A stretch of 9,683 nucleotides of DNA from Victivallis vadensis (GTDB taxonomy: Bacteria; Verrucomicrobiota; Lentisphaeria; Victivallales; GWF2-50-93), in NCBI GenBank assembly GCA_020718525.1, contig DYRX01000155.1:1-9683 (forward strand). Direction: 5' to 3'. The translations under genes and the position numbers were made by a program. Within the stretch, counting starts at the first letter, position 1; every line of letters starts with the position of its first letter. Below the pieces are notes generated by a model. The model did no database searches. It was given only the letters and a program-made list of their open reading frames with translations, and was not told the origin of the DNA. Positions 1-8,184 of this stretch are shown piece after piece.

Positions 1-89
1 ATGGAAACTTTTATACCGCTGAAATTGGAAAAAATCACGCAGCTGTTGACACCTGCAATTCTCTCCAATTCATTTCGGCTCTCCCATAA
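1..89 (+). other. Upstream leader or end of an unidentified upstream gene
   Basis: These bases cannot be assigned with confidence. One forward frame is open from the window edge to TAA at 87-89, ending in residues NSLQFISALP. A second is open from ATG at 1 to TGA at 91-93, which would overlap the next start as ATGA. A third closes at TGA 20-22 and would leave a 67-base gap. None of the three tails looks like the C terminus of a MoxR ATPase, the gene usually expected just upstream of a DUF58 gene. No Shine-Dalgarno-like purine run precedes the start at 90, which is preceded by a pyrimidine-rich stretch. Upstream sequence is required to decide which frame is real. Confidence 0.35.
46..74 (+). 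promoter_or_regulatory. Weak candidate sigma-70-like promoter
   Basis: A perfect TTGACA lies at 46-51. The hexamer 17 bases downstream (69-74, TTCATT) matches TATAAT at only three positions. If used, transcription would begin only a few bases before or at the DUF58 start codon, giving an almost leaderless message. That would fit the absence of a ribosome-binding site. A single good -35 box is easily chance, so this is only a candidate. Confidence 0.15.
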
Positions 90-980
90 ATGAAAAACTG
101 GTTCAAATATTTTGATGGTGAAACAATCGCGCGTCTGGCGCAGATCGGCATGAAGCCCTCCGGACTGGTCGAGGGAAATCTTGTCGGCGACCATCGCTCC
201 CCCTTTCATGGCTTTGCCATCGAGTTCGCCGGCCACAGGGGCTATGTCCCGGGAGACGATGTCAAGCACATTGACTGGAAGGCCTACTACAAGACCGAAA
301 AATATCTAGTGAAGCAGTATTCACAGGAGACTAATTTCATTGCGCAGATACTTGTTGACATAAGCGAAAGCATGAAATTCTCCAACAAGCACGGATCAAA
401 ATTGGACTATGCGGCGTTCATCGCGACGGCGATCGCATATGTTGTTACAAACCAGTCGGACTCGGTCGGGGCATGCTTTTTTGACGACCGCATCAGGGGC
501 ACTATCCCAGTTTCAGGCACCGAGGAGGTTGCGGCAAAAATCTCCAACTTCATCCAGGAAGTGGAGCCCAAGTCTCCCAGCTCGCTTGGAACTGTTTTCA
601 ACCATTTTGCCGAGCAGGCTGGCAGACGCAAGATTATTTTCATCATCAGCGATTTTTTTGGGGATCTGGACGCGACTTTCGACGGACTCAAAAGGCTGAT
701 GGACGACAAACACGAGCTTGTTCTCATGCAGATCATTGATCCGCTGGAACTTGACTTCGACATTCCCGGCCGCGTCGAACTCATCGAGCTGGAAGGGAGC
801 GGCAGAATCGAAGTCCAGGGAAATGCCATACGCGAAGCCTACCGCCAGCTCTTCCATGATTTTCTCGACAAAATGCGTGAAAAATCTCTCGCACATTCGA
901 TTGACTACATCCTCTGTGACATGTCCCGGCCTTTCGGAATCCACCTTTCCGAGTATCTTTCCTCGAGGGCGCACAAATGA
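90..980 (+). CDS. DUF58-family protein, VWA-like partner of a MoxR ATPase
   Basis: A 296-residue protein with the standard DUF58 layout. The N-terminal signature is complete: GDHRSPFHGFAIEFAGHRGY at residues 33-52, followed by VPGDDVKHIDW at 53-63 and VKQYSQE near 74-80. A VWA-like domain follows, with an intact MIDAS metal site: D90, S92 and S94 in DISES, T168 a possible second element, and a late aspartate (D188) in the strand IISDFF. There is no signal peptide or membrane segment, so it should be cytoplasmic. DUF58 proteins are commonly encoded with MoxR AAA+ ATPases and are thought to act with them in maturation or assembly of metal-dependent complexes; that role is family knowledge and is not shown here. 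The start is chosen because homologues begin about 30 residues before the GxHxS motif. No Shine-Dalgarno sequence is visible. The stop TGA overlaps the next start as ATGA (977-980), implying translational coupling. Confidence 0.93.
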   Translation: MKNWFKYFDGETIARLAQIGMKPSGLVEGNLVGDHRSPFHGFAIEFAGHRGYVPGDDVKHIDWKAYYKTEKYLVKQYSQETNFIAQILVDISESMKFSNKHGSKLDYAAFIATAIAYVVTNQSDSVGACFFDDRIRGTIPVSGTEEVAAKISNFIQEVEPKSPSSLGTVFNHFAEQAGRRKIIFIISDFFGDLDATFDGLKRLMDDKHELVLMQIIDPLELDFDIPGRVELIELEGSGRIEVQGNAIREAYRQLFHDFLDKMREKSLAHSIDYILCDMSRPFGIHLSEYLSSRAHK

Positions 981-3010
981 GCTTTTTCCTCAATCCTGCG
1001 CTCCTCGGTCTGCTCAGCTTTCTCGCAGTCCCTATCATAATCCTCTTCTTCATAAACCGCAAGAAAATCATCCTCCACTGGGCGGCGTTCGAATGGATGA
1101 AAAAGGCCCAGATCGTCAAAAGAAAAAGCGTCAGGACAGATCAATGGCTGAAACTCATTTCCAAGCTTCTCCTCATCCTCTTCATCGTCCTTTTTGTCTC
1201 TCGACCCGTTCTCAAGAGCGAAAAAATTGGAAAGACTCTTTTCATCGTTGATGAGACATTGAGCATGGAGGCGATACAGGACGGAAAAAGCAGGCGTTCG
1301 CTGGCTCAGGACGCCCTCTCCGAGATGATTTCACAGGGGATGAGCGACTACTCCCTGATGAAATTCTCTGGCAGGTTGACGGAAATATCGTCCCCAGGCG
1401 CGGCAATGCCTTCGCCCTCGGCTCCTACAAAAGGCGCATTTGACGAATCGCCCGGCGCGGCAGGTCAGAAGGAATTTTTCGATGCCATACTCAAGGATCC
1501 AATAGTCCAGAAGTCGGATTCAGTCGTTTTCATAAGCGATTTCCAGAAGGCATTCTGGTCGGATCCGGACGAAATCGCCTCGAATGTGAAACGCTTTGGC
1601 AAAAAGACACGGCTGATTTTCAAGCCTATTCCACTTTCGGACAAAGTCCCAAACATCTCCCTCAATTCGCTTTCGATTCCTCCAGAGGGCTATTTCCCGG
1701 GCAATGAGAGCCGGGTGATTGCGGCAGTCAGAAACTGCTCCTCCTCCCAGGAAGATTCCATTCCAGTCACACTCGAGGTCAATGGCGAAAAGGCGGATCT
1801 CGCATATGTCTCCCTCGCCCCGTTCGAGACAAAGACCGTATCTCTGATATTCCGCCCGAAAGACTCTGGAATCCAGGCATTGACTGCATCGCTTCCGAGT
1901 GACAGTCTGGATGCCGACAATCGCATATATGCGACAATCAATCCGCCTCTCGGGCTCAAGATGCTTTCCGTCTCCCCTGAAAAGGGCAGCAAAGACTTTG
2001 GTTACGACGTGTTTTTCTGCGTGGCTGTTAAGTCTTTCTGCCCGAAGGATTTCATCTCGGTCAATTCCGTCTCCCCTCTCCAGTTTCTCGCTGAAGACAC
2101 TGACTCATGCGATTTTCTTCTCGTTTCAGGCCTCCCAATCCCGGCGGACTCTCCTTTGACCAGGCAGATTTCGCAGTTCATAAAGGCAGGCAATGGCAGT
2201 CTTCTCCTCTTTTTCATGCCCGGCTCCGACGTATCTTTTTTTGAGTCCCTGGGACTGAAGCCAAGCCCCCCCTTGATCGGCGAGTGCAAGATAGACCCCG
2301 AAAGAAGCTCTGGAACATATGCCTCTTTTCTGCAGGATGGTGAACTCGACATCTCTTTGCCGACATTCTTCAAATTGTCAGTCTTTCAAGGAATATCAGA
2401 CTGCGAGAAAGGCGGCAGGCTTTTCCTCAAAGGTGTTCAAGATTCCCCTGTATGCGTTTCAAATTCCGGCGGCACTAGAATCATTTCCTTCGGACTCCCT
2501 TTCTACCCGTCCTACACAGACTTTTTCTACAATCCTAATTTTGTGCAGTTCACAATGCGCGTCATGAATGAGGCTCTGAAGCGGCGCATGTTTTTTTCCT
2601 TTGTCGGCGAGGAGACCAGGGCAATGAATTTCGACGGGATCGCTCCGGACAGAGATTATTTCGTTTCAGTTGCCGGCGAGGACTCGAAGGAGAAGCTCCA
2701 GATTCAAAATGAAAACGGCCTTATGTTCCTTTCCAGACCTCCAATGGGGCGCGCTGGCTTCTATTCCATATATTGTGACAATGCGAAATTCGCAGATTTT
2801 GGATACAATCTGACGAGAAAGGATTCTCTGCTGGATCCTGTGCCTCCCGCAAATTTTGAAAAGGCGATCGAATCCGGACTTAAATTGGCTGGCAGGGACG
2901 CTTCGTCGAAGCTTTTCGAGGGAGTAAAGGAATTTTTTCCAGCATGCATAGTTTTTCTCATCTTAGCACTGATATTCGAGAGCTACGCCCATTTCTGGAG
3001 GAAAACCTGA
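977..3010 (+). CDS. BatA-like membrane protein with altered VWA MIDAS
   Basis: A 677-residue protein of the aerotolerance-regulator (BatA) N-terminal type. Residues 3-26 (FFLNPALLGLL...) and 58-75 form two membrane segments, and the RP ending the second (R76-P77) is characteristic. The following VWA-like domain has DETLS (D92, T94, S96) where DxSxS is usual, with a late aspartate, D188, in VFISDF. Within it, residues about 138-165 are a Ser/Pro/Ala/Gly-rich insertion containing SPGAA twice (139-143 and 158-162). Residues about 226-325 look like an Ig/CARDB-type beta domain. About 330-460 resembles a degenerate class-I amidotransferase-like alpha/beta domain, with the strand LLLFFMPGSDV. A final hydrophobic helix (about 654-668) is followed by a short basic tail, so most of the chain lies on one side of the membrane and is tethered at both ends. 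GAGGG at 965-969 is a good ribosome-binding site for the ATG. The role is likely as a structural or regulatory partner of the DUF58/MoxR pair; the substrate is unknown. Confidence 0.88.
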   Translation: MSFFLNPALLGLLSFLAVPIIILFFINRKKIILHWAAFEWMKKAQIVKRKSVRTDQWLKLISKLLLILFIVLFVSRPVLKSEKIGKTLFIVDETLSMEAIQDGKSRRSLAQDALSEMISQGMSDYSLMKFSGRLTEISSPGAAMPSPSAPTKGAFDESPGAAGQKEFFDAILKDPIVQKSDSVVFISDFQKAFWSDPDEIASNVKRFGKKTRLIFKPIPLSDKVPNISLNSLSIPPEGYFPGNESRVIAAVRNCSSSQEDSIPVTLEVNGEKADLAYVSLAPFETKTVSLIFRPKDSGIQALTASLPSDSLDADNRIYATINPPLGLKMLSVSPEKGSKDFGYDVFFCVAVKSFCPKDFISVNSVSPLQFLAEDTDSCDFLLVSGLPIPADSPLTRQISQFIKAGNGSLLLFFMPGSDVSFFESLGLKPSPPLIGECKIDPERSSGTYASFLQDGELDISLPTFFKLSVFQGISDCEKGGRLFLKGVQDSPVCVSNSGGTRIISFGLPFYPSYTDFFYNPNFVQFTMRVMNEALKRRMFFSFVGEETRAMNFDGIAPDRDYFVSVAGEDSKEKLQIQNENGLMFLSRPPMGRAGFYSIYCDNAKFADFGYNLTRKDSLLDPVPPANFEKAIESGLKLAGRDASSKLFEGVKEFFPACIVFLILALIFESYAHFWRKT

Positions 3011-3011
3011 G

Positions 3012-5300
3012 ATGCAAAGCATTCTCCTTAAAATATTTGGAATGACAGGTTCGACGGAATGCTCCTGGATGAGCTCGATCAAGTCCATCCGCGTGGACAG
3101 CTGGCTTCCCGCCTGGACGCTTCCTTTTCTCGCCGCCGTGCTCGTCGCATGCGCAGTCCATGCCTATTACCTAAGGCGCGAACCCTCCAAGCCAAAAAGA
3201 ATTGCCCTCGCCGCAATAAGATCCCTGGTCTATTTGACGCTTCTCTTCATGATTGCCAGCCCGAGCCTCCTGATTGATGGAGAAGGCTCGCCTCCAGGCA
3301 TCGTTCCCGTCCTGATTGACTGCTCCGAAAGCATGGGAATTAAGGACATGGACGGCAAAAACAGGCTAGAATGCGCGATTGAAGCCGTCTCTGCACTCGA
3401 AGAGGCTGGAAAAAGCGTTCCCAACATAAAGATGAAATTTTACTGTGCAGGAAAAAATTTCACAGAGATGAACTTGGAAGCCAAGCAGGGAACGAAGGCG
3501 GATGCCGATTTCACCTCTCTGAACCGTATGGCGGACGATATCGCGTCGCTTGCCAGGGGCGAATACTGCCCTGGCGCCGTAATTGTCGGTGATGGAGCAC
3601 ACAACACTGCGGAAATCCCGGAGAACGCCGCGAAAGATCTCGCCAAACTCAATATTCCTCTATATTTCTGCGCAGTAGGCAAAGAGAAGCAAAAGGACGT
3701 CTCTGTTTCGTACATAATGGGAGACGATGTCGTATTCAAGGATGAAAAGGCGAAGCTCTTTGTTGGAATTTCCCAAAGCGGCTATGCCGGTTCGACGGTA
3801 AACTACGAATTGATGCTGGCGGACAAGAAGCTTCTCTCCGGAACCCACCGCTTCGAGAAGGATGGAGAGTCAAGCATTCCAATCGAATATGTCCCGGATC
3901 AGGCAGGCGTCTATCAGCTCAAGTTTTCCGTCGAGCCTCAGCCCGGAGAAGTCACCCTCGAAAACAATCTGAGAATAAAAAATGTCAGAGTGATTGACGA
4001 AAAGATAAAGATACTGCTTCTTTTCGGGCTTCCTTCCTGGGAATTCAGGTATCTGAACGGAGCAATGGAAAGAGACCGTCGAGTCGTCCGCAAGGCTTTT
4101 CTCCTTTCCGCCGATAAAAGGCTTTTCAGAAAGACCGATGAATCGAGCGTCTTCCTTCAATCCCTGCCAGAAGACCAGGCTGAATTCAACAGGAGCTACG
4201 ATCTTGTTTTCATTTCATGCGTCGAGATGGCTTCCATTCCGGAAAAAACGCGGGAGCTTCTCAGAAAATTTGTGGAAGACGATGGCGGCGGAATGGTGAT
4301 CATCTCCGATCCGACCTTCATTCCCTTCCAACTCAAGGGGACGGCCCTGGAGGACCTGCTTCCGATCTCCCTTGGCTGTTCCCTCCCAATGAGCTACAGG
4401 GAGGAGCTCCTCTCTCCGTTCACAGGAGAATATTCGCTCAATCTCACTCCCGACGGCCTCTCACAGCAGATTGTCGCGTTCTCGGGCGACAAGGTGGAGA
4501 ACGCCCGGCTCTGGAAGGATCTGCCGCGTCTCCCATGGGTCTATCAGGCGAAACGCTCCAAGCCCTCCGCGATATGCCTGGTGGAAGCCGAAGATCCTTC
4601 GGGCAGAACTAAAATTCCCGCGATTGCCTATCACAGCTTTGGAAAAGGGGCCGTGCTGTATATGGGCTTTGACTCGACCTGGCGCTGGCGCAAGGAGTTC
4701 GGCGACAGATTTTTCAGGGATTTCTGGGGCAGAGCGGTGCAGTTCCTGGCTCTCCCGCATCTCCTCGAAGAGTCCGCCGCCTCCGCAATCTTCACCTCAA
4801 AGGAAAATTTCACAACGGGCGAAAAAATCAGCGTCAGAGCAAAGCTTTCCAATCCGGATTTTTCAGCATATTCCGGAGATTCCGTCAATCTGCGCATAGA
4901 GGACAATGACCGTAAAAGGACAGTGAAAATGCAGGCTCTGCCAGGCAGGCCCGGGATGTTCAAGGCTGAATTCCCGGCAGATCTTCCAGGGAAGGCCGTT
5001 CTTTCGCTGGACAGCGAATTTTCCGCCAAACCAATCGAGATTCTTGTAGTCAAGCAGCAGCGCGAATTTGTGGAGTCCGCAATGAACAAGGCGCTGATGG
5101 AAAAGCTTTCGGCGATGACGGGCGGAAGCTTTGTCCCATATGAAAAGGCTTCCGAACTGCCCAGCATGATCTGGGAAAAGAGAAAGCAACTGCCCATTCA
5201 GGCGCGCTTCAGCCTTTGGGATTCGATCATTCTGGTTTCTCTCGCTCTTTTACTTTTGTCCGTCGAATGGCTCTTGAGAAAACTTTACAACTTGGATTGA
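3012..5300 (+). CDS. Membrane VWA protein with amidotransferase-like region
   Basis: A 762-residue protein. Two N-terminal membrane segments (about 33-53 and 66-83) precede a VWA domain with a canonical MIDAS, D103-C104-S105-E106-S107 (VLIDCSESM). T168 in DFTSL and D194 in VGDGAHN complete the usual metal site. An Ig-like beta region follows (about 230-325). A class-I-glutamine-amidotransferase-like fold then runs from KILLLFGLPSWEFRYL (about 333-348) through FVEDDGGGMVIISDP (420-434) to the block GAVLYMGFDSTWRWR (546-560) and FRDFWGRAVQFL. That last block is a hallmark of this family in Planctomycetes-type clusters. I see no convincing nucleophile cysteine in the GGG-strand position, so amidotransferase activity is doubtful. 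Another beta domain (about 595-680) and a last membrane helix (about 736-753), ending EWLLRKLYNLD, close the protein. GGAGG at 2997-3001 sits inside the end of the preceding gene, whose stop is one base before this ATG. Confidence 0.9.
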   Translation: MQSILLKIFGMTGSTECSWMSSIKSIRVDSWLPAWTLPFLAAVLVACAVHAYYLRREPSKPKRIALAAIRSLVYLTLLFMIASPSLLIDGEGSPPGIVPVLIDCSESMGIKDMDGKNRLECAIEAVSALEEAGKSVPNIKMKFYCAGKNFTEMNLEAKQGTKADADFTSLNRMADDIASLARGEYCPGAVIVGDGAHNTAEIPENAAKDLAKLNIPLYFCAVGKEKQKDVSVSYIMGDDVVFKDEKAKLFVGISQSGYAGSTVNYELMLADKKLLSGTHRFEKDGESSIPIEYVPDQAGVYQLKFSVEPQPGEVTLENNLRIKNVRVIDEKIKILLLFGLPSWEFRYLNGAMERDRRVVRKAFLLSADKRLFRKTDESSVFLQSLPEDQAEFNRSYDLVFISCVEMASIPEKTRELLRKFVEDDGGGMVIISDPTFIPFQLKGTALEDLLPISLGCSLPMSYREELLSPFTGEYSLNLTPDGLSQQIVAFSGDKVENARLWKDLPRLPWVYQAKRSKPSAICLVEAEDPSGRTKIPAIAYHSFGKGAVLYMGFDSTWRWRKEFGDRFFRDFWGRAVQFLALPHLLEESAASAIFTSKENFTTGEKISVRAKLSNPDFSAYSGDSVNLRIEDNDRKRTVKMQALPGRPGMFKAEFPADLPGKAVLSLDSEFSAKPIEILVVKQQREFVESAMNKALMEKLSAMTGGSFVPYEKASELPSMIWEKRKQLPIQARFSLWDSIILVSLALLLLSVEWLLRKLYNLD

Positions 5301-5302
5301 AC

Positions 5303-6970
5303 ATGCGGCAACTTGTCGAAGAAATGCGGTCTTGCATATCGAGAAAGCGTAGAATCGAGACTTCCTCGTTCTCGACCCTTGCCCTCTCCATTTTGCTCTT
5401 CGCATTCTTCGTCTTCTTTCTGCTCGACAAAATGACGGACTTCCCGGCGCCTGTAAGGCTTCTCATGACGATTGCCATGATTGCCGCCGCAGTGTGGCGT
5501 ATTCCAAAAATTTTCAGAAGCCGCTACAAATATCCATCGGATAGCTCCCAGATTGCCAGAGAAATCGAAAGATATTCCGAAAAACTTCCGGGAAGAGGCT
5601 TTGGATCCCTGTATGTCTCCGCGGTGGAGTTCAGGGCGGACAGGTCTCTTTCGGGCCACAAGGCGCTCAAAGACAAGACAATAGCCGATGCTGAAATCTC
5701 GTCAGCTCGCATAAAAGATCTGAAAATGCATGACAGAATCCTTCTGAAAAAGTCTCTCATTTTTGGAAGTCTGGCTCTTCTGCTCTATATCGCCTGGGGT
5801 GCGCTTTCTTTTTTAACGATGGCAGTCTTCTTTGGAAGAGCGATCGGACTGCCGATCAGCTACCCGACGCGGACGGCGATTTTTGAGATCGCGGCACCAA
5901 AAATTTCTCCCTCCGGAAAGGATCTGCTCCTTTCTGCCAGGGCTCGGGGCGTGATTCCGGAAAATGGAAAAATTGAGATCGCATTTGAAGGGGAGGGCGG
6001 ATTTGACTCAAAGATTGAGCGCGAATCTGAAAAGAGCGATAAATTTGTCTTCAAGCTGGCATCCCCTCAGAAAAGCTTCAAGTTCAAGCTTTATCTGGGC
6101 GACGCGGAAAGCGATTCGATCTCGGTGAAAGTGATAAGACCGCCATTTGTCAAAAGCTCAAGCATCCGGGTTGTCCCACCGGAATATGCCAAGCTTTCCG
6201 CCTTCGAAAAGAAGCTGGGCAACTTCGAAGTGCTCGAAAACAGCAAATTCGACATTAGAATAATTCCCGACAGAAAGGTCAAAAAAGCCACGCTTGAGAT
6301 AAGGGATCCAGGGGACACCGCAATAAAAAGCTTCGAAATGAAGGAGAGCGAAGCATCCTACCGCCTTGAAGGCATCTCTCTTAAAAAATCCAAAAATTAT
6401 TCCGTCCGCCTCGAAGATGCGGATGGAATTGAGAACTATGACCGGATATTTTACTCGATGGACACCGTCCCCGACAAACTGCCTGAAGTAAATGTGCTGA
6501 GACCCAGGAGCGCCTATTATGCCCCTGTCAGCAGAATGGGATGGTCTGTCAAGGCGTCGGACGATTTGGGAATGGAAGCCCTGCTCCTGAAATATTCCGT
6601 CTCGGTAAAGGATGAGAAAGGCGAGTCGCGCATGAAAAAAGAGGGAGAATTCAAGCTGGCCGATCTCAAGGGAGAAAAGGAGCTCTCTCTCAGCGGAACA
6701 TTCGAGCTCTCCTCCATCGGCCTTTCTCCAGGAGACAGCCTCTCTGTCGTATTCGCCATAAAGGACAATTCCGTATTCAGAGAAGACAATGCGTGCGGAA
6801 AATCAGAGCCCGTTCTTTTGAACATAGTCTCCGCCGAAGAGCTCAGAAGCATCGTCCAGGACGAGATTCTCCACACCGGAAAGATGGTCGAAGACCTCAG
6901 CGAAGACATGAAGCATCAGGTCAAAATGCTGGAAATATTCCGAAAAAACCTTAAAACAGGGGACAAATAA
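5303..6970 (+). CDS. DUF4175-like membrane protein, N-terminal half
   Basis: A 555-residue protein with a short basic N terminus, two membrane segments (about 22-41 and 48-64), a cytoplasmic-looking linker and a long hydrophobic stretch at about 149-178. Extracytoplasmic beta-rich domains follow. The segments at about 190-280, 285-390 (RVVPPEYAKL at 289-298, a motif typical of these proteins) and 395-510 (YYAPVSRMGWSVKASDDLGM at 405-424, then AIKDNS) are Ig-like repeats. The order matches DUF4175-like proteins of MoxR/DUF58 clusters, but the usual long Gln/Glu-rich coiled-coil C terminus is absent: the chain stops just after AEELRSIVQDEILHTGKMVE. The next gene appears to supply that part. I chose ATG 5303, two bases after the preceding stop. 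A longer in-frame start at 5216 would overlap the preceding gene by 85 bases, encode an extension with no family resemblance and lack a ribosome-binding site. The family has no established biochemical function. Confidence 0.82.
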   Translation: MRQLVEEMRSCISRKRRIETSSFSTLALSILLFAFFVFFLLDKMTDFPAPVRLLMTIAMIAAAVWRIPKIFRSRYKYPSDSSQIAREIERYSEKLPGRGFGSLYVSAVEFRADRSLSGHKALKDKTIADAEISSARIKDLKMHDRILLKKSLIFGSLALLLYIAWGALSFLTMAVFFGRAIGLPISYPTRTAIFEIAAPKISPSGKDLLLSARARGVIPENGKIEIAFEGEGGFDSKIERESEKSDKFVFKLASPQKSFKFKLYLGDAESDSISVKVIRPPFVKSSSIRVVPPEYAKLSAFEKKLGNFEVLENSKFDIRIIPDRKVKKATLEIRDPGDTAIKSFEMKESEASYRLEGISLKKSKNYSVRLEDADGIENYDRIFYSMDTVPDKLPEVNVLRPRSAYYAPVSRMGWSVKASDDLGMEALLLKYSVSVKDEKGESRMKKEGEFKLADLKGEKELSLSGTFELSSIGLSPGDSLSVVFAIKDNSVFREDNACGKSEPVLLNIVSAEELRSIVQDEILHTGKMVEDLSEDMKHQVKMLEIFRKNLKTGDK

Positions 6971-8184
6971 TGAAGCTCCGCTATTTTTCACAGCTATCAT
7001 TTTGCATGGTGTCATTTTCAATGATCGCGTCTGTCTTCGCAGACTCCACAGACAGATTTTTGCAGGAGGCGGTCGAAGAGGACAAGACCTTGCGCGTGAT
7101 TTCAGACAAGTTCGGAGATTTGGCGGAAAGAAGCGCCGAAAGCGGCGTTTTCAGCCCCGATGAAGTCGGAGAAACTGTTGGAAAAAAAGACAAGGTCTCC
7201 AATGTCCGCGAAAACAATGTGGAAAAAATCATTTCCGCGTTCAGCCCATCTGAAGAGTCCTCCGACATTTCCAAGTCCCTCTCTTCCGCTGGAGGCGAAT
7301 ACAAGACTGCCATCAACGTTCTTGAGAGCATTGTTGCATCCAACAAAAAAAACGAGAGCAAGATGAGTCTGGCGGAGTCTCTGGAAGAGCAGAAGCGCCT
7401 CGCTGAAGATACGAAAAGCCTCAAGGAGAAATCCGAAAAGGATTCCTCCTCTCTGGACGAAGAGGACATTGACAAGCTCGCTGAGCTGGCCGAAAGGCAG
7501 GAGAAGCTTGCTGAAAAAATGGAAGGATCCGAAAATAAGAAGATGATGGAGTCGGCGGCAAAGGATCTCATGGATGCGGATCTGCAGTCGGCGGCAAAGA
7601 CTCAGGAAGACCTCGTAAAAAAGATGGAGAAATCCCTGAATCCGGAGACCAAGCCTGAAGACACCAGCCTTGTTGACAATCTTTCCGAGCTTGCCCAGAT
7701 CGAAAATTCGCTCATGGAGGCCGAAAAAGACATTGCCGAATCCGCCAAAAACCCGAAGGATCAAAGCCAAAAGCAGAACACCGCGATGAAGCTTGCCAGC
7801 ATGGCTCAGAAGCTCGATTCCATTCCTGAAACCGACAACGCCGACGAAGACATCAACGACGCGATCGAGGATTTGATGACGGATCAGCATGATGCGGCCA
7901 CGCAGAAACTGCGCAATGCCGCCAGCAAAGTCAAAAAAGCCAAAAAAAATCTGAATTCCAAGCTTCAGGAGCAGATCAAAATGGCTGAGGCGATGCTCGA
8001 AGAAAGCAAAGGCGAAATGCAGAGCAACGAGGCGAAGAGAAAGCTCGGAACTGACTCGACAGACGACTGGAAGTCCAGACTGCCGGAGAAAGAACGCGCC
8101 GCCCTGCTCTCCGCAAGAAAGGCAAAATACAATCTCGTCATGGAGCAGTCCGTCAAAAATTATTTCACGGAGCTGGCGAAGTGA
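6970..8184 (+). CDS. Exported coiled-coil protein, DUF4175 C-terminal-like
   Basis: A 404-residue protein. Residues 1-24 form a probable signal peptide (basic start, hydrophobic core, cleavage likely after SVFA). The rest is highly charged and almost entirely helical, rich in Glu, Lys, Ala, Ser and Leu. Strong heptad character runs at about 110-225 (DKLAELAERQEKLAEKMEG at 168-186) and about 235-350. SAAKDLMDADLQ-SAAKTQEDLVKK forms a 12-residue tandem repeat at protein level, matched by an exact 13-base DNA repeat (7551-7563 and 7587-7599). The C terminus, DDWKSRLPEKERAALLSARK (365-384) followed by YNLVMEQSVKNYFTELAK, resembles the W-x-LP-x-x-x-R ... Y-x-x-L/V ... Y-F/Y-x-x-LA ending I associate with large DUF4175-like proteins. 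With the preceding truncated-looking gene, this suggests one ancestral protein split into two. Its start ATG shares one base with the preceding stop (TAATG), and AGGGGA at 6958-6963 is a good ribosome-binding site. The probable location is the periplasm; the function is unknown. Confidence 0.8.
   Translation: MKLRYFSQLSFCMVSFSMIASVFADSTDRFLQEAVEEDKTLRVISDKFGDLAERSAESGVFSPDEVGETVGKKDKVSNVRENNVEKIISAFSPSEESSDISKSLSSAGGEYKTAINVLESIVASNKKNESKMSLAESLEEQKRLAEDTKSLKEKSEKDSSSLDEEDIDKLAELAERQEKLAEKMEGSENKKMMESAAKDLMDADLQSAAKTQEDLVKKMEKSLNPETKPEDTSLVDNLSELAQIENSLMEAEKDIAESAKNPKDQSQKQNTAMKLASMAQKLDSIPETDNADEDINDAIEDLMTDQHDAATQKLRNAASKVKKAKKNLNSKLQEQIKMAEAMLEESKGEMQSNEAKRKLGTDSTDDWKSRLPEKERAALLSARKAKYNLVMEQSVKNYFTELAK

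Noticed and set aside
513..974. Minus-strand open frame of 153 codons opposite the DUF58 gene
   Set aside because: The plus-strand frame carries complete DUF58 motifs; the reverse frame has no recognisable feature.
5216..5302. Longer in-frame start for the DUF4175-like protein (29 extra residues)
   Set aside because: It lies wholly inside the preceding gene, adds sequence without family resemblance and has no ribosome-binding site; ATG 5303 directly follows the preceding stop.
7102..7890. Long minus-strand open frame of 262 codons
   Set aside because: It is antisense to the coiled-coil gene, whose Glu/Lys/Ala-rich codons rarely produce stops on the other strand. The translation is low-complexity and has no domain or sensible start.
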